64,000 bases of DNA. Source: an uncultured Lachnospiraceae bacterium. GTDB lineage: Bacteria; Bacillota; Clostridia; Lachnospirales; Lachnospiraceae. Below the pieces are notes generated by a model. That model saw only the letters and a list, made by a program, of their open reading frames with translations, searched no databases and had not been told where the DNA came from. Below, in pieces: positions 15,829-24,606 of the stretch; within the stretch, counting starts at the first letter, position 1; every line of letters begins with the position of its first letter. Where the stretch lies: assembly GCA_910587295.1 (NCBI GenBank), contig CAJULP010000022.1, forward strand, positions 5,184 through 69,183. Direction: 5' to 3'. The translations under genes were made by a program, and so were the position numbers.

Positions 15829-15853
15829 GTAAGGTTGTATTTGGGAGGGGAAT

Positions 15854-17467
15854 ATGTATCGGATATTGCTTGTGGATGATGAAGCACTGATCCGGGAAGC
15901 TGTAAGCGAAAATGTAGACTGGGAACAGTATGGATATATGCTTGCGGGAAGTTGTGAAAATGGGGAGGAAGCGCTTAAGTTTATAGAGAAAAATCCTGTG
16001 GATGTGGTGCTTACCGATATTTGTATGCCTTATATGGACGGCATCAAGCTGAGTGAGAAAATAGGGGAGAGATATCCGGCCGCTAAAGTGGTCATCTTAA
16101 GCGGATATGATGATTTTGAATACGCCAAAATGGCTATCCGCTACGGGGTGAAGGATTATCTTTTAAAGCCTATCACGGCGGAAGAGCTTGGGAAGGTGCT
16201 TGTGGGGATCAGGGATGAGCTGGATCAGGAAAAGAAAAACAGACAAAAAATATCGGATTTGAACGTGGAGTACCGCAAAGGGCAGCAGCTCTTGTATTTC
16301 GATGCGCTCCTTTGCCTGATCAAAGGCAGTAAAACGGATGAGGAGAGCTGCAAAGAGCTGTTAAAGCTTGGCATTAGCTTTGATTATGCCGTATACCGGG
16401 TTGCCATCGTGGAATTGGATCTTTATGCAAAGGCAGGCAGACTGGATGAAAAGACGAAGAAGGAAAGTGAGCTTATGGCTTTTACCCTGCATAACATCAG
16501 CCAGGAGATGGTTTCAAAGGAACACGCCGGGGAGGTATGCCGGGGGAAAGAAAACAGGGTCTATATTCTGTTTCACACAAATAAGCCTTTGGAGTTTCGG
16601 CAGACCGTGAAAGAAATTTGTGATGCGATCATTGGCCAGATGAACCGGATCATGCAGCTTTCGGTAAATATAGGCATAGGCGGCTATGTAAGCGGTCTGG
16701 AAAATATCTACATATCCTGCGGGGAAGCGGAGGAAGCCCTGTCATACCACTATATCTTAGGCGGTAACCATGTGATCGAGATTGAGTCGATCCGGGAGAA
16801 AAAAGGCTGGGCGGATGTGGAAAAGCTGGTGGAAAAAATCATCCTCCATGTGAAGAAAAATGACGGTTGTGAGATTAAAAACGATATGTGGGAAATGGAG
16901 AGGGCCTTAAGAGACCACAGATATGAAAGAAGGAATGCGGGGATTGTTCTTCAGCGGGTGGTGGATCTTTTGGACGAGCTCTGCCGGATTTCCGGTCCGG
17001 AAGATGATAAGATGCCTTTTTCGAAAGAGCAGATGCTAGAGCGGATCCTTATGGCGGAAGAATGGGAGCAGGCAGTAGAACTGCTTGGCAGTTATTGTGT
17101 GCAGGTAGGCATGTATCTGGAGAAACTAAAAAATGTGGGCGGCAGGAGATATGCGGTGGAAGCCACGGATTATATGGAAAAGAACTATGGCGACCCGGAA
17201 CTTGGGCTGAATTTGGTATGTTCGTACTTAAATATCAGCACCAGCCGTTTCAGCGCGATCTTTAAGCAGGCTACCGGAACCACATTTATGGAAGCGCTGA
17301 CCGGGATCAGGATGCAGAAGGCAAAGGAGCTGCTAGAGCACACGGATCTGAAAAATTATGAGATTGCGGAAAGGGTAGGATTCAGCGATTCCCATTATTT
17401 CAGTGTGGCGTTTAAAAAGACCACCGGGAAAACCCCTACGGAATATGCAAGGGAAATGAGAAGATAA
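15854..17467 (+). CDS. AraC-type response regulator (YesN family)
   Basis: This 537-residue two-component response regulator has a receiver domain at residues 1-120 with acidic Asp8/Asp9, phosphoacceptor Asp55 in LTDICMP and Lys in YLLKPI. A long middle region follows, and an AraC-type pair of helix-turn-helices lies at the C-terminus (from about 430; SYLNISTSRFSAIFKQATG and YEIAERVGFSDSHYFSVAFKK). It is followed at once by its sensor kinase. Such YesN proteins typically activate nearby sugar transporter or hydrolase operons. Confidence 0.93.
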   Translation: MYRILLVDDEALIREAVSENVDWEQYGYMLAGSCENGEEALKFIEKNPVDVVLTDICMPYMDGIKLSEKIGERYPAAKVVILSGYDDFEYAKMAIRYGVKDYLLKPITAEELGKVLVGIRDELDQEKKNRQKISDLNVEYRKGQQLLYFDALLCLIKGSKTDEESCKELLKLGISFDYAVYRVAIVELDLYAKAGRLDEKTKKESELMAFTLHNISQEMVSKEHAGEVCRGKENRVYILFHTNKPLEFRQTVKEICDAIIGQMNRIMQLSVNIGIGGYVSGLENIYISCGEAEEALSYHYILGGNHVIEIESIREKKGWADVEKLVEKIILHVKKNDGCEIKNDMWEMERALRDHRYERRNAGIVLQRVVDLLDELCRISGPEDDKMPFSKEQMLERILMAEEWEQAVELLGSYCVQVGMYLEKLKNVGGRRYAVEATDYMEKNYGDPELGLNLVCSYLNISTSRFSAIFKQATGTTFMEALTGIRMQKAKELLEHTDLKNYEIAERVGFSDSHYFSVAFKKTTGKTPTEYAREMRR

Positions 17468-19279
17468 ATGGAAAAAATTAAAAAACGGTTCACCATACTT
17501 TCCCTGTTTAAAAGCGTTAAGACCACCATGCTTATATTGTTTTCCCTTTTGATCGTCATTACCATGTTCATTTTTTTACTGGTCTCGCTTAATTACACGG
17601 AACGGACGGTGGTGGAAAACTCTACGGACTATACCTCCAGGCTGACAAGCCAGGTGAACAGAGATATCGATTCTTATATCGACTATATGAAAAATATCTC
17701 TTCCATGATCATTCGGGGCGGCGATGTGCAGAAATATTTATTTACCGGGCAGACAAAGGAAGAGGAGCAGGAAGCCTATGAAAGGATCATCACGCAGTTT
17801 AACACGGTATTGGAGACCAGACAGGATATCTCCAATATCGGGGTCGTGACCAGGGATGGGCGGTACATTATCAATGACGGAACAGACCGGTTAAATGAAA
17901 ACATCTCCCTTGAGGATGTGGACTGGTATGACAAAGCTCTTTGCGGGAGGGAAAGTGTCCTTACTTCTTCCCACGTCCAGCATATGATACGGAACAATTA
18001 CCAGTGGGTAGTGACTCTCAGCAAAGGGATTGAAAATCCTGTGACGAAGAAAAATGAGGGCGTCTTTTTTATTGACCTCAATTACAGGCTATTGAAAGAT
18101 CTGTGCGAGAATAACAGCCCCGCTGCAAGCAGCTATGTGTTTATCATGGACGGGGAAGGGAAGATCATTTACCATCCTAAACAGCAGTTATTGTACAATG
18201 GGCTTAAGGAAGAAAAAACAGATGAAGTCCTTCGATGCGGGCAGGGCCATTTTATCACCAGGGAAGGAAATGAGAGCAGGCTGTATACGGTATCCGTTTC
18301 GGATAAGACCGGCTGGCGGGTGGTGGGGGTCACGCAGCTTTCCGAGCTGATGAAAAATAAGAAAGAAATGCAGGGTACTTATGTGCTTATGGCAGTTCTT
18401 CTTCTGGGTGCGGCCATGGTCCTTTCCATGTTTTTTGCAACGGCGATCACCCGGCCGATCAAGGAACTGAGGGATTCCATGAAAGAAGTGGAGAAGGGAA
18501 ATTTGGATAATGTGAATGTGGCGGTCAGTTCCCAAACGGAGATTGGGAGCCTGGAAAATTCCTTTAACCTTATGACATCACAGATCAGGCAGTTGATGGA
18601 ACAGAATATTTATGAGCAGGAGCAAAAAAGACAAAGTGAGTTAAAAGCGCTTCGCAGCCAGATCAACCCCCACTTTTTGTATAACACGCTGGATTCCATT
18701 ATCTGGATGGCGGAAGGCGGAAAAAATAAAGAGGTGGTGCGGATGACGGCGGCTCTTGCAAGGCTCCTTCGGCAAAGCATCAGCAATGACAATGAACTGA
18801 TATCCATCGAGAAGGAAATTGATTATGCGGGGAGCTATCTGACGATCCAAAAGATGCGCTACCGGGATAAATTAGAATATGAGATTGAAGTGGATGAAGA
18901 GATCAAGCACAAGGAGATCATTAACCTGATCCTCCAGCCGTTAGTGGAAAATGCAATCTACCACGGCATTAAATACAGAGGATCAAAAGGGCTTGTTAGG
19001 ATTACCGGCCGTGGGGAAGGGGATAAGATCATCCTTACGGTATCGGACAATGGGATTGGGATGGACGAAACGGCCCTTGAGGAGATCTTTGACAGATCCA
19101 AAGCAAGAGAAGGCAATAACGGGGTTGGGGTCTACAACGTGCAGACCCGTATCCAATTGTATTACGGCACTGAGTATGGCCTTCATTTTGAAAGCAGATT
19201 AGGGGAAGGCACGCAGGTAACGGTCACCATCCCGAAACATTGCAGGGAGGAGGGCAGGGCGGAACATGAACAGGCGTAA
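17468..19279 (+). CDS. Sensor histidine kinase (YesM/LytS-type)
   Basis: This 603-residue membrane kinase has a transmembrane helix near residues 17-42, an extracellular dCache-like sensor, a second membrane helix near 295-318, a HAMP segment (TAITRPIKELRDSMKEVEKG) and a His_kinase region. The phospho-His lies in SQINPHFLYNTLDSI, and the ATP-binding part has LVENAIYHGIKY and DNGIGMD. Its start codon directly follows the response regulator stop. It overlaps the sugar-binding gene downstream, pointing to a joint sensor complex. Confidence 0.93.
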   Translation: MEKIKKRFTILSLFKSVKTTMLILFSLLIVITMFIFLLVSLNYTERTVVENSTDYTSRLTSQVNRDIDSYIDYMKNISSMIIRGGDVQKYLFTGQTKEEEQEAYERIITQFNTVLETRQDISNIGVVTRDGRYIINDGTDRLNENISLEDVDWYDKALCGRESVLTSSHVQHMIRNNYQWVVTLSKGIENPVTKKNEGVFFIDLNYRLLKDLCENNSPAASSYVFIMDGEGKIIYHPKQQLLYNGLKEEKTDEVLRCGQGHFITREGNESRLYTVSVSDKTGWRVVGVTQLSELMKNKKEMQGTYVLMAVLLLGAAMVLSMFFATAITRPIKELRDSMKEVEKGNLDNVNVAVSSQTEIGSLENSFNLMTSQIRQLMEQNIYEQEQKRQSELKALRSQINPHFLYNTLDSIIWMAEGGKNKEVVRMTAALARLLRQSISNDNELISIEKEIDYAGSYLTIQKMRYRDKLEYEIEVDEEIKHKEIINLILQPLVENAIYHGIKYRGSKGLVRITGRGEGDKIILTVSDNGIGMDETALEEIFDRSKAREGNNGVGVYNVQTRIQLYYGTEYGLHFESRLGEGTQVTVTIPKHCREEGRAEHEQA

Positions 19280-20249
19280 ATGGAGAATATTACTGTGGTC
19301 CGTCTGCGGGCTGGCGGCAGCCTTTTTCGGCTTTCTGTATTTTTGCCAGGATAGCGGCGGAGAGCAAAAGCGCCATATTATCTTTATCTCCAAGGTGATA
19401 GACGAGGAGAACGACTTCTGGAAGCTTTTGATCGACGGAGTGAAAATGGCTGCGGCGGAAAATAAAATAGAACTGTCTGTGGTGGGCATGGAAAATGAGG
19501 ATAATTATGAAGGGCAGCATGAGCTGATCCAGTGGGCGATAGGGCAAAAGCCGGATGCCATCCTTCTTTGCCCTTCCCGCTATACAGAGACCGCGCCCTA
19601 TGCAAAGAAGGTGGTAGAGCAGGGCATACCGCTGGTCCTGGTGGATTCCGACTTAAATGAAGAAATTGCGGATGCCATGGTGGCCACCGACAATGTAAGG
19701 CTTGGGGAAGTGGAAGGAAGCTTTATGAAGCAGTTTGTGAAGGAAGATTCCTGTATTGTGATCGTGGGCCACGTGAAGGATTCCTCCACCGCGATGGAGC
19801 GGGAGTTAGGGGTCAGGAAAGGGCTTGCGGAGCATGAGGATAAGATTGCCGACGTGGTGTTCTGCAATTCCGATTACGACAAGGCTTATGACCTGATGAT
19901 GGAACTTCTTGGCAAATATCCCAAGATTGACTTGGTAGCCGGCCTTAACGAATATTCTGCGGTGGGGGCGGCAAGGGCCATCAAGGATATGCAGCTGCAG
20001 GATCAGATCAGGGTAGTAGGCATCGACAGTTCCTTAGAGGAAATCCAAATGCTGGAAGAAGGTATTTTTGAAGGAATCGTAATACAGAACCCGTTTAAAA
20101 TGGGATATCTTGGTGTGGAAGAGGCCGTAAAGATATGGAATAAAGAAAAGCCTTCCGGTAAGGTGGATTCCGGGTGCGAGCTGATCACCAAGGACAGTGT
20201 GTATACGGAGGAAAACCAAAAACTCCTGTTCCCCTTCAGGGAAGGATAG
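19266..20249 (+). CDS. Membrane-anchored sugar-binding sensor protein
   Basis: This 327-residue type I periplasmic-binding-fold protein resembles RbsB. An N-terminal hydrophobic helix (residues 6-26) is followed by the binding domain: HIIFISKVIDEENDFWK, then QKPDAILLCPSRY, GIPLVLVDSDLNE and VVGIDSSLEE. The hydrophobic segment lacks a good lipobox before its Cys, so it reads as a membrane anchor. It overlaps the histidine kinase gene by 14 nt. It is therefore more likely a ligand-sensing partner of the kinase than the ABC transporter's binding protein. Confidence 0.85.
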   Translation: MNRRKWRILLWSVCGLAAAFFGFLYFCQDSGGEQKRHIIFISKVIDEENDFWKLLIDGVKMAAAENKIELSVVGMENEDNYEGQHELIQWAIGQKPDAILLCPSRYTETAPYAKKVVEQGIPLVLVDSDLNEEIADAMVATDNVRLGEVEGSFMKQFVKEDSCIVIVGHVKDSSTAMERELGVRKGLAEHEDKIADVVFCNSDYDKAYDLMMELLGKYPKIDLVAGLNEYSAVGAARAIKDMQLQDQIRVVGIDSSLEEIQMLEEGIFEGIVIQNPFKMGYLGVEEAVKIWNKEKPSGKVDSGCELITKDSVYTEENQKLLFPFREG

Positions 20250-20270
20250 AAAAGAAAGGACGGGCAGAAA

Positions 20271-20708
20271 ATGCTGCAGGGTATTGAAGGCATATTTCAG
20301 GATATGCAGATCATGATGAAAAAACTAAAGAAAGCCACTTATGAAAAAAATATGAATGCGTTTCTTGAGGAAAACAGACATTATTTTGATGAAATGGCGT
20401 TTTATGTGGCAGGCGCAGAGGATAAGGAAAAAGCCGCAGGGGAGATCGCAAAGGACTTTGCGGACAAGGTAGAACAAAAAAATACGGTAAAAGGCAGGAT
20501 AAACGGCAGGCTGCAGGCGGACATGAATTTTTTTATGATCTATTATGTGTTCCCGGCGGTTTTAATGGCGGATGAGGTCAACGGGAAGCTGACGGCGGAT
20601 GCCATCTGCCGGGAATGGGGAGCGCGTTTTAAGGACAGCAAGATCGGTTATGCGGATTATGACACCATTTATGGCGGATTCCGGGAAAAAATATTCGGGA
20701 TTTTTTGA
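20271..20708 (+). CDS. Conserved-looking 145-residue protein, function unknown
   Basis: I do not recognise this family. It is soluble, mostly helical and rich in charged residues, with no signal peptide. The C-terminal half holds MNFFMIYYVFPAVLMADE and a GFREKIFGIF end. It follows the sensor protein in the same direction after a short gap, so it is probably the fourth gene of the sensor operon. Its last 40 nt overlap the 3' end of the convergent AraC gene. The frame is uninterrupted and its codon use is like its neighbours, so I treat it as real. Confidence 0.7.
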   Translation: MLQGIEGIFQDMQIMMKKLKKATYEKNMNAFLEENRHYFDEMAFYVAGAEDKEKAAGEIAKDFADKVEQKNTVKGRINGRLQADMNFFMIYYVFPAVLMADEVNGKLTADAICREWGARFKDSKIGYADYDTIYGGFREKIFGIF

Positions 20709-21562
20709 AGATCCTTCCGGTAAAGGGTGGCATTCTGCCCATAAAAACGCTTAAAAGAAGCGGAAAAATGTTCAATGCAGGAATAGCCCGTATCCTCGGC
20801 AATCTGCGTGATAGAAAGGGCCGGGTCTTTCAGCAGGATGGCGGCAGCGGACATCCTGGCCGTTGTCTTTTTTTGCAGAAAAGTCTGGCCGTAGTGCTCT
20901 TTTAAGAGACGTTCCGTCTGGCGAGTGGAAAGCCCAAGCCGGGCGGAGAGCTTTTCCAGGGTCAGGGTCTTATATTCATATAAAAAGCTTTCTTCAATGA
21001 TCAGGTATTTATTGTCGATCAGGTTCGGGGTGTCTATATAGGCAGCAGGCGCACTCTGGCCTTCATAATTGCGCACCAGCTTGATGATCAGCTGTTTCAG
21101 CAGAATCTCCGCAAGGATGGAATAGCCGGTATAATGATGTTCTAATTCAAAAAAGAGCTGCTTCATCAGGGGGTAGATTTCCTGGGTATCCTGGCCAAAC
21201 CAGAAGTTTTTTGAAAGGAAGCTTTTGGCAAGATCCTTTTCGGCGCTGGGGCCATGGGAGGAACCTCGTCCGGTCTTTAAGTAAATGCAGTATTCGCACA
21301 TGGGATCTACCGGATCCGGCATCTGGGAATGTTCGATAAACGGACCGGTGACGAACAGTGTGTTTGGCACGACTTCGTAAGAAGCGCCGCCAATGACCGC
21401 TTTTCCATAGCCAATGGGGATATAGTGGATCTCGTAACTGTTTTTGCTGTGGCTGTGCTGGGGGATAGAACGTTCAAAGCGCTCAAGGACAATATTGGAA
21501 ACCCGGAAATCGTGTTCTCCTAAGGAAAAATGCAGATTAAAATGGTCAAGTCTGGTCAGCAT
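20669..21562 (-). CDS. AraC-family transcriptional regulator
   Basis: This 297-residue regulator has an N-terminal cupin-type sugar-sensing domain (RSIPQHSHSKNSYEIHYIP, then GKAVIGG) and two C-terminal AraC helix-turn-helices (TLEKLSARLGLSTRQTERLL; SITQIAEDTGYSCIEHFSASF). The frame opens upstream at 21661, but GGGGAGA before the ATG at 21562 (MLTRLDHFNL) is the better start. It is divergent from the dehydrogenase/reductase pair and probably controls it. Confidence 0.9.
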   Translation of the reverse strand: MLTRLDHFNLHFSLGEHDFRVSNIVLERFERSIPQHSHSKNSYEIHYIPIGYGKAVIGGASYEVVPNTLFVTGPFIEHSQMPDPVDPMCEYCIYLKTGRGSSHGPSAEKDLAKSFLSKNFWFGQDTQEIYPLMKQLFFELEHHYTGYSILAEILLKQLIIKLVRNYEGQSAPAAYIDTPNLIDNKYLIIEESFLYEYKTLTLEKLSARLGLSTRQTERLLKEHYGQTFLQKKTTARMSAAAILLKDPALSITQIAEDTGYSCIEHFSASFKRFYGQNATLYRKDLQKIPNIFSRNPP

Positions 21563-21669
21563 GAAAATTTCTCCCCTTTCTGTATGTTCTACTATAGGAC
21601 GAAGCGGGAAAGTTTGCAAGCGATATTCGCCAATGCGACATAAAAATAATAAAAATGTCAAATAAGGCT

Positions 21670-21698
21670 CTTACATTTTTTAGTGGAAACAGTATAAT
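21670..21698 (+). promoter_or_regulatory. Promoter of the dehydrogenase/reductase pair
   Basis: CTTACA (21670-21675), a 17-bp spacer and a perfect TATAAT (21693-21698) lie 58 nt upstream of the dehydrogenase start. The poor -35 box fits a promoter that needs an activator such as the divergent AraC protein. Confidence 0.65.
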
Positions 21699-21756
21699 AA
21701 AATCATGAAACAGGGAAATGCAATAAAACAAAATAATGAATCAGGAGGAAAAGAAC

Positions 21757-22806
21757 ATGAGCAAGATGATGGGGGCGATCCTGCCCGGGAACAGTACGGT
21801 GGAATTAAAAGAATTTGATATCCCGAAGCCGGGTCATGGACAGGTTCTGGTGCAGACGAAAGCGACTACGATCTGCGGAAGCGATATCCGCTGCATTTAC
21901 AGAGAACACACGGGAAAAGGCGCAGAGGGCTATATCCCGGGGATGATCGCGGGACATGAGCCCTGCGGCGTGATCGTGGAAGAAGGGGAAGGCTTAAAGC
22001 GTTTTAAAAAGGGTGACAGAGTCATCGTATATCATATTTCCGGCTGCGGCGTGTGCAACGACTGCAGGAGAGGTTATTATATCTCCTGTACCAGCCAGCA
22101 CAGGCAGGCATATGGCTGGCAGAGGAACGGCGGAATGGCGCCTTACATACTGGCGGAGGAAAAGGACCTGATCGCGCTGCCGGATGAGCTTACTTATAAG
22201 GATGGCGCACAGGTAGCCTGCGGTTTTGGCACGGTTTATGAAGCCATTGAAAAAATCGGTGTATGCGGCAATGACGCGGTTCTGGTAACAGGGTTAGGAC
22301 CGGTAGGGCTTGCGGCTTTGATGCTTGCTAAATGCATGGGAGCCAATAAGCTTATCGGTGTGGAGATGAACGATTACAGGATCGATCTTGCTAAAAAGTT
22401 AGGGCTTGTGGATCATGTGTTTAAGCCGGGAGAGAGCACCCTTGACGATATTTTAGCGGTGACAGGCCAAAAAGGCGTTGAACGCGCAATTGATGCAAGC
22501 GCAAATGACGCCGGACGCCAGCTTGCCATCAGGGCAACCAGGGAATGGGGCAAGATTGCCTTTGTAGGGGAAGGCGGAACCTGCAGCTTTAATCCCAGCC
22601 CGGATATCATACACGGCCAGAAGACCATATTTGGTTCCTGGGTGACCTCACTTTGGAAAATGGAAGAGCTGGTGGAACGTCTTGTCAGGTGGGGGATCCA
22701 TCCGGAAGACCTTGTGACACATGAGTTCCCGCTTGAGAAGGCTGATGAAGCATATGCGCTGATGGCTGGCGGACAGTGTGGCAAGGTAGCGGTCACATTT
22801 GAATAA
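21757..22806 (+). CDS. Zinc-dependent medium-chain dehydrogenase
   Basis: This 349-residue alcohol/polyol dehydrogenase has the catalytic zinc region CGSDIR and AGHEPCGVIVEEG, a structural zinc lobe (CGVCNDCRRGYYISC) and an NAD-binding motif, VTGLGPVGLAAL. AGGAGG (21743-21748) precedes ATG 21757; an upstream ATG at 21736 has no such site. It has no encapsulation helix, so it is cytosolic. Context suggests reduction of lactaldehyde or oxidation of a sugar or alcohol; the substrate cannot be read from sequence. Confidence 0.85.
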   Translation: MSKMMGAILPGNSTVELKEFDIPKPGHGQVLVQTKATTICGSDIRCIYREHTGKGAEGYIPGMIAGHEPCGVIVEEGEGLKRFKKGDRVIVYHISGCGVCNDCRRGYYISCTSQHRQAYGWQRNGGMAPYILAEEKDLIALPDELTYKDGAQVACGFGTVYEAIEKIGVCGNDAVLVTGLGPVGLAALMLAKCMGANKLIGVEMNDYRIDLAKKLGLVDHVFKPGESTLDDILAVTGQKGVERAIDASANDAGRQLAIRATREWGKIAFVGEGGTCSFNPSPDIIHGQKTIFGSWVTSLWKMEELVERLVRWGIHPEDLVTHEFPLEKADEAYALMAGGQCGKVAVTFE

Positions 22807-22816
22807 GAAGAAAGGT

Positions 22817-23857
22817 ATGGTGGCAGATATGGAAGATAAGAATAACATTGCCGGGGTGGACCCGGCAGCCGTACCAAAGAAAAAATTATATACAGGGGAA
22901 GAAATGCCCGGGGTAGGACTTGGAACTTTTGGATCCGATAAATATTCGCCGGATCAGGTATCGGAGGCGGTATTTGGGGCAATTAAAAGTGGTTACCGTC
23001 TGATCGACTGTGCCTCCGTTTACCAGAATGAGGATAAGATCGGTCAGGTCCTTGACCGGATCTTTCGTGAGACGGATATTAAGAGGGAAGATCTGTTCAT
23101 CACTTCCAAGGTGTGGAATGACATGCACAGGGAAGTGGAAAAGTCTTGTAAAAAGAGCCTTTCGGATTTGCGCCTTAATACGATAGACCTTTATTTTGTC
23201 CATTGGCCCTTCCCGAATTATCATGCGCCGGGGTGCGGCGGCGACTCCAGAAATCCGGATTCCAAGCCTTTTTCTTTGGATGAGTTCATGGATACCTGGA
23301 GGCAGTGTGAAAAGCTGGTGGATCAAGGCCTGGTGCGGTACATCGGGATGTCCAACATGACGATCCCCAAGTTAGAAGCGGTGCTGCCTTTATGCAGGAT
23401 CAAGCCTGCGGCTCTTGAGATGGAATGTCATCCGGGCTTTCAGCAGCCGGAACTGTTTGATTATGCGGTATCTAAGGGGATTGTTCCCGTGGGGTATTGC
23501 CCCATCGGTTCTCCTTCAAGGCCGGAGCGCGACAGGACCAGTGAGGATGTGGCAGACACCCAGATGGAAGAGATTTTAGAGATTGCCCAAGACCATAACG
23601 TGCATCCTGCGATCGTGTGTTTGAAGTGGGCGGTACAAAGAGGTCAGGTTCCTATCCCGTTTTCGGTAAAGGAACCCCAGTATGTGAGCAATCTAAAATG
23701 CGCAACGGAAGATCCCTTGACAGAAGAAGAGATGGAGCGGATCAGGAAAGCGGATAAAAACTGCCGCCTGATCAAAGGCCAGGTCTTCCTTTGGGAAGGC
23801 GCCGGCGGATGGGAAGATCTGTGGGATGTTGACGGGCAGATCACTCAGCCCAAATAA
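22817..23857 (+). CDS. Aldo/keto reductase
   Basis: This roughly 346-residue AKR-family TIM barrel uses NAD(P)H to reduce aldehydes. The catalytic tetrad is visible: Asp in YRLIDCASVYQNE with Tyr five residues later, Lys in FITSKVW and His in YFVHWPF. GYCPIGSPSRP lies in the cofactor-binding half. Starts at 22817 and 22829 are both possible, and the ribosome site does not settle it; a TTG at 22799 overlaps the previous gene. It is coupled to the zinc dehydrogenase. A good candidate for the cytosolic lactaldehyde reductase that makes 1,2-propanediol, since no iron-type FucO lies in the window. Confidence 0.85.
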   Translation: MVADMEDKNNIAGVDPAAVPKKKLYTGEEMPGVGLGTFGSDKYSPDQVSEAVFGAIKSGYRLIDCASVYQNEDKIGQVLDRIFRETDIKREDLFITSKVWNDMHREVEKSCKKSLSDLRLNTIDLYFVHWPFPNYHAPGCGGDSRNPDSKPFSLDEFMDTWRQCEKLVDQGLVRYIGMSNMTIPKLEAVLPLCRIKPAALEMECHPGFQQPELFDYAVSKGIVPVGYCPIGSPSRPERDRTSEDVADTQMEEILEIAQDHNVHPAIVCLKWAVQRGQVPIPFSVKEPQYVSNLKCATEDPLTEEEMERIRKADKNCRLIKGQVFLWEGAGGWEDLWDVDGQITQPK

Positions 23858-23892
23858 TAAATGTAATAATTAAATAGAAAGCAGTAAATTTT

Positions 23893-23945
23893 TAACCCTT
23901 TTCTGGAAGAAATTCAATTCCAAAAAGGGTTAATTATTTTTATAA
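23893..23945. terminator. Bidirectional terminator between reductase and lipoprotein genes
   Basis: TAACCCTTTT pairs with AAAAGGGTTA and TGGAA with TTCCA around a 9-nt loop, with one bulged C. A and T runs on either side let it serve both convergent genes. Confidence 0.85.
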
Positions 23946-23976
23946 TTTAAGACAGTGGGAGTTAAAGCAAAGCTTT

Positions 23977-24489
23977 TTATTCGGCTTTGCTGGATACATC
24001 AGGATGAAGATAGGCGCATTGAAGGGCTTTTAAGTCGGAAGTCACCATAAGGCTTAAAACAATATTTCCTTCCTCACGGTACCAGATGTGGCCGGAATTG
24101 GTTGTTTGGCTTGTTTCATTGGGATTTTCGGCGTTAATGGATTCTTCCAGAAGCCCATAAAAATTGTACAGTTCCTGTTCGGCTTCGAAGGGGCAGGCAA
24201 ACGCAATACTTTTCAAGCGGTTTTCTTCATCCAGCATATATTTGATCGTTCCCTGATGGTTTTCAAAGGCTTTGGGATAGGTATAACAAAGCCCGCCGTA
24301 CACAGAAGCGTAGGTGGTATAATCGGAGCCTTCGTATTTTTGGATTTCTTCTATTGTGTTATCCCAGTTGATATCGGAAAAAGGTGAAGCCGGGGAAACA
24401 GAACTGTTTTGGCCGCAGCCGAACAAAGAAAAGGCCAGGATGGCGGCAGGCAATAATAGGGAAAGGTACCTTGGGTGTAATTGTTTCAT
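23977..24489 (-). CDS. Small lipoprotein, function unknown
   Basis: This 170-residue protein starts with a lipoprotein signal peptide; the lipobox FSLFGCGQ puts the lipid-bearing Cys near residue 26. The mature part has no motif I recognise and contains repeated aromatic residues (SDYTTYASVYGGLCYTYP). AAAGGAG lies 9 nt before ATG. It is divergent from the ABC importer operon, sits alone on the minus strand, and has its own 3' terminator. Confidence 0.8.
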   Translation of the reverse strand: MKQLHPRYLSLLLPAAILAFSLFGCGQNSSVSPASPFSDINWDNTIEEIQKYEGSDYTTYASVYGGLCYTYPKAFENHQGTIKYMLDEENRLKSIAFACPFEAEQELYNFYGLLEESINAENPNETSQTTNSGHIWYREEGNIVLSLMVTSDLKALQCAYLHPDVSSKAE

Positions 24490-24606
24490 GGAAGTTCTCC
24501 TTTTGATTCAGTATGTATGAGAAACAATGACATTATAAAGATATTTTTCCGTATTGACAAGCCATATTGGCAGAAAAAGATTTTAAAGTGATCGGGAGGT
24601 ATGGAG

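Noticed and set aside
20705..20905. Plus-strand frame after the 145-residue gene
   Set aside because: Antisense to the AraC gene, whose helix-turn-helix motifs are clear.
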